Part shown: in pieces, positions 62,991-64,000 of the stretch
Layout of the letters: each line of letters opens with the position of its first letter
How positions within the stretch are numbered: the stretch's first letter is position 1
DNA from: Gallionella sp.
GTDB lineage: Bacteria > Pseudomonadota > Gammaproteobacteria > Burkholderiales > Gallionellaceae
Length of the DNA stretch: 64,000 bases
Direction of reading: 5' to 3'
NCBI GenBank assembly: GCA_028688275.1
Contig: JAQTYN010000002.1
Coordinates: 1-64,000 of the forward strand
The notes under the pieces: generated by a model
What the model was told of the DNA's origin: nothing
Database searches by the model: none
Seen by the model: only the letters and a program-made list of their open reading frames with translations
Program-made: the position numbers and the translations under genes

Positions 62991-63042
62991 GATAGGCGCA
63001 TGAGTTGCATTTATTTGCGACACATCTGACTTTCAAATCTTC

Positions 63043-63068
63043 AAAGAGCCGACGCAAGTCGGCTTTTT
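63043..63068 (+). terminator. Rho-independent terminator after htpX
   Basis: AGCCGAC-GCAA-GTCGGCT forms a 7-bp stem extended by A/T pairs and is followed by TTTTT, 53 bases after the htpX stop. Confidence 0.85.
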
Positions 63069-63109
63069 GATACTTAATTGAAATAAAGATCAGGTGCACA
63101 TCGAAAAAC

Positions 63110-63202
63110 CCGCTTGCGATGGGGTGCGACAATGTGTCACATTCCCAACAAGCGGCTCTACGTCTAAAATCGCGCTGACCGAGCGTTTGTTGCTATTAGA
63201 CG
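63110..63202 (+). other. Structured intergenic region, possible small RNA or leader
   Basis: Two consecutive stem-loops are visible. CCGCTTG (63110-63116) pairs with CAAGCGG (63149-63155) and encloses AATG/CATT. CGTCTAA (63161-63167) pairs with TTAGACG (63196-63202) and encloses GCGCT/AGCG. It lies between the htpX terminator and the small secreted peptide gene. The strand is assumed from the flanking genes. Confidence 0.35.
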
Positions 63203-63294
63203 ACTGAGGTGATAATTTCCCATTTGCGGAGTCAAGTGATGAGATGACGCTGGGCAATGTTGCCTATTTTTGATGATTGTTAAGGAGACTTAAA

Positions 63295-63426
63295 ATGCAA
63301 AAAACTTTATTCGTATTATGTGCAGTTATCGGTTTTTCATTTGCAACGAGCGTGTATGCGTGTGATGGTAAATCGCATAAACCTGCGACCCCAACCGCAC
63401 CGAGCACACCAGCACCTACCAAATAA
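63295..63426 (+). CDS. Small secreted peptide (43 residues), unrecognised
   Basis: This ORF is too short for the supplied track. It starts at ATG 63295 with AAGGAG upstream and encodes a signal peptide (MQKTLFVLCAVIGFSFATSVYA) followed by a 21-residue Pro/Thr/Ala-rich tail (CDGKSHKPATPTAPSTPAPT). A lone Cys begins the mature part, but the residues before it (VYA) are a poor lipobox. It precedes the Csp1-like gene by 66 bases with a CCCGACCA/TGGTCGGG hairpin between them. The Cys and His suggest a link to metal handling, which is inference. Confidence 0.7.
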   Translation: MQKTLFVLCAVIGFSFATSVYACDGKSHKPATPTAPSTPAPTK

Positions 63427-63492
63427 TTAAATCCCTCCCGACCAATGGGCGACCATATCATGGTCGGGTTAAATCACACTTAGGAGCAACTT

Positions 63493-63930
63493 ATGGATAG
63501 AAGATCTTTATTGTTAAGCGGCGTAGCACTCGCAGGTGCTGCACTCGTCGGCAGAGCGCAAGCCAGTGAACACGAACACAGTCATCATCACGACTCACCA
63601 ACCCATACCAGTTTGGCGACAACTGCCGCAGATTGCCTGCAAAAGGGGCAAGTTTGTTTGAATCATTGCTTGGAATTATTGGGACAAGGCGAGAAAGAGA
63701 TGGCGACATGTGCCAAGAGCGTCAATCAGATGCTGGCATTATGTGGCGCATTACAACAATTGGCGAACCAAAACTCGAAACAATTGAGCAAGTTGGCGGC
63801 AATTGCGTTGGATGCCTGTCAACAATGCCAAGAAGAATGTAAAAAACACGCAGACAAGCATGAAGCGTGCAAAGCCTGTGGCGAAAGCTGCGAGGCATGT
63901 GCCAAAGAATGCAAAAAGCTGGTGGGATAA
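63493..63930 (+). CDS. Csp1-like Tat-exported copper storage protein (DUF326 Cys-rich four-helix bundle)
   Basis: A 145-residue protein with a Tat-type signal (MDRRSLLLSGVALAGAALVG), a His-rich mature start (EHEHSHHHDSPTH) and a helical domain with 13 cysteines spaced as CxxxC and CxxC (for example DACQQCQEECKK and CKACGESCEACAKEC). Csp1 of methanotrophs is also Tat-exported, has 13 Cys per monomer and stores many Cu(I) ions inside a four-helix bundle tetramer. AGGAG precedes the ATG. A copper store in the envelope fits with the copper ATPase encoded at 23142. Confidence 0.9.
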   Translation: MDRRSLLLSGVALAGAALVGRAQASEHEHSHHHDSPTHTSLATTAADCLQKGQVCLNHCLELLGQGEKEMATCAKSVNQMLALCGALQQLANQNSKQLSKLAAIALDACQQCQEECKKHADKHEACKACGESCEACAKECKKLVG

Positions 63931-64000
63931 TGCCGCATGGGGTGCAGTTCAACATTTAGGCTAAGACATACAGCGACATGATGCCTGTTTTTGCCCTGCA

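Noticed and set aside
63427-63480. Terminator after the 43-residue peptide gene
   Set aside because: CCCGACCA/TGGTCGGG can pair but has a 16-base loop and no T run, so I mention it only as a hairpin and do not call a terminator.

Overview
The window looks like the chromosome of a sulfur-oxidising gammaproteobacterium, probably near the Thiotrichales or Chromatiales. The evidence is an incomplete Sox system (soxYZAXB, no soxCD in view), a cytoplasmic SoeABC-type sulfite dehydrogenase, DsrE/TusA sulfur carriers, and typical gammaproteobacterial gene neighbourhoods (fmdB-DUF502-aspS-nudB, ratA-rnfH, yciV-yciO). The species cannot be named from sequence alone. No rRNA, tRNA, CRISPR array, prophage or intact insertion sequence was recognised.

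Bases 1-14667 are a nearly continuous minus-strand sulfur island. In transcription order it reads soeA-soeB-soeC, a TauE/SafE exporter, a small membrane protein, a tandem universal stress protein, soxY, soxZ, soxA, soxX, soxB, a DUF302 protein, tusA and a DsrE-family gene ending at a strong terminator, then a FadL-type porin. A divergent NarX/NarL-type two-component system (14881-16801) faces soeA across a short spacer holding a nested dyad and is the likely local regulator. Repeat elements punctuate the sox genes between soxZ and soxA, between soxX and soxB, and after soxB.

Bases 16951-31804 are mixed housekeeping and accessory genes: nitroreductase, rhodanese, YqaA, a PEBP protein, rdgB, a DUF1778/GNAT toxin-antitoxin pair, a cold-shock/DUF1294 protein, a lone MacB-like permease, a copper P-type ATPase, a PgeF/YfiH protein, a large aminopropyltransferase-like membrane protein with TPRs, ratA, rnfH, an RNase AM-like PHP protein and yciO.

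Bases 31942-43205 are a plus-strand run: fmdB, DUF502, aspS, a secreted barnase-like RNase with its barstar, nudB, then four tandem paralogues of unknown function (N-terminal LVDG-type module, long coiled coil, C-terminal cyclic-nucleotide-binding domain), then nadA and panC. The first paralogue overlaps nudB and the last overlaps nadA. This array is the most unusual system in the window.

Bases 43304-57067 hold a methyltransferase, a LOG-family protein, a BFD-like ferredoxin, lpxB and a glycogen cluster: glgC with two GH57 enzymes on the minus strand, and glgB followed by pgi on the plus strand. The rest holds rhlE with a long leader, a GIDE/LemA pair, ubiG, htpX behind a near-perfect sigma-32 promoter, and a Tat-exported Csp1-like copper storage protein with a small secreted peptide gene. 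At least four families of short palindromic repeats are scattered between genes.
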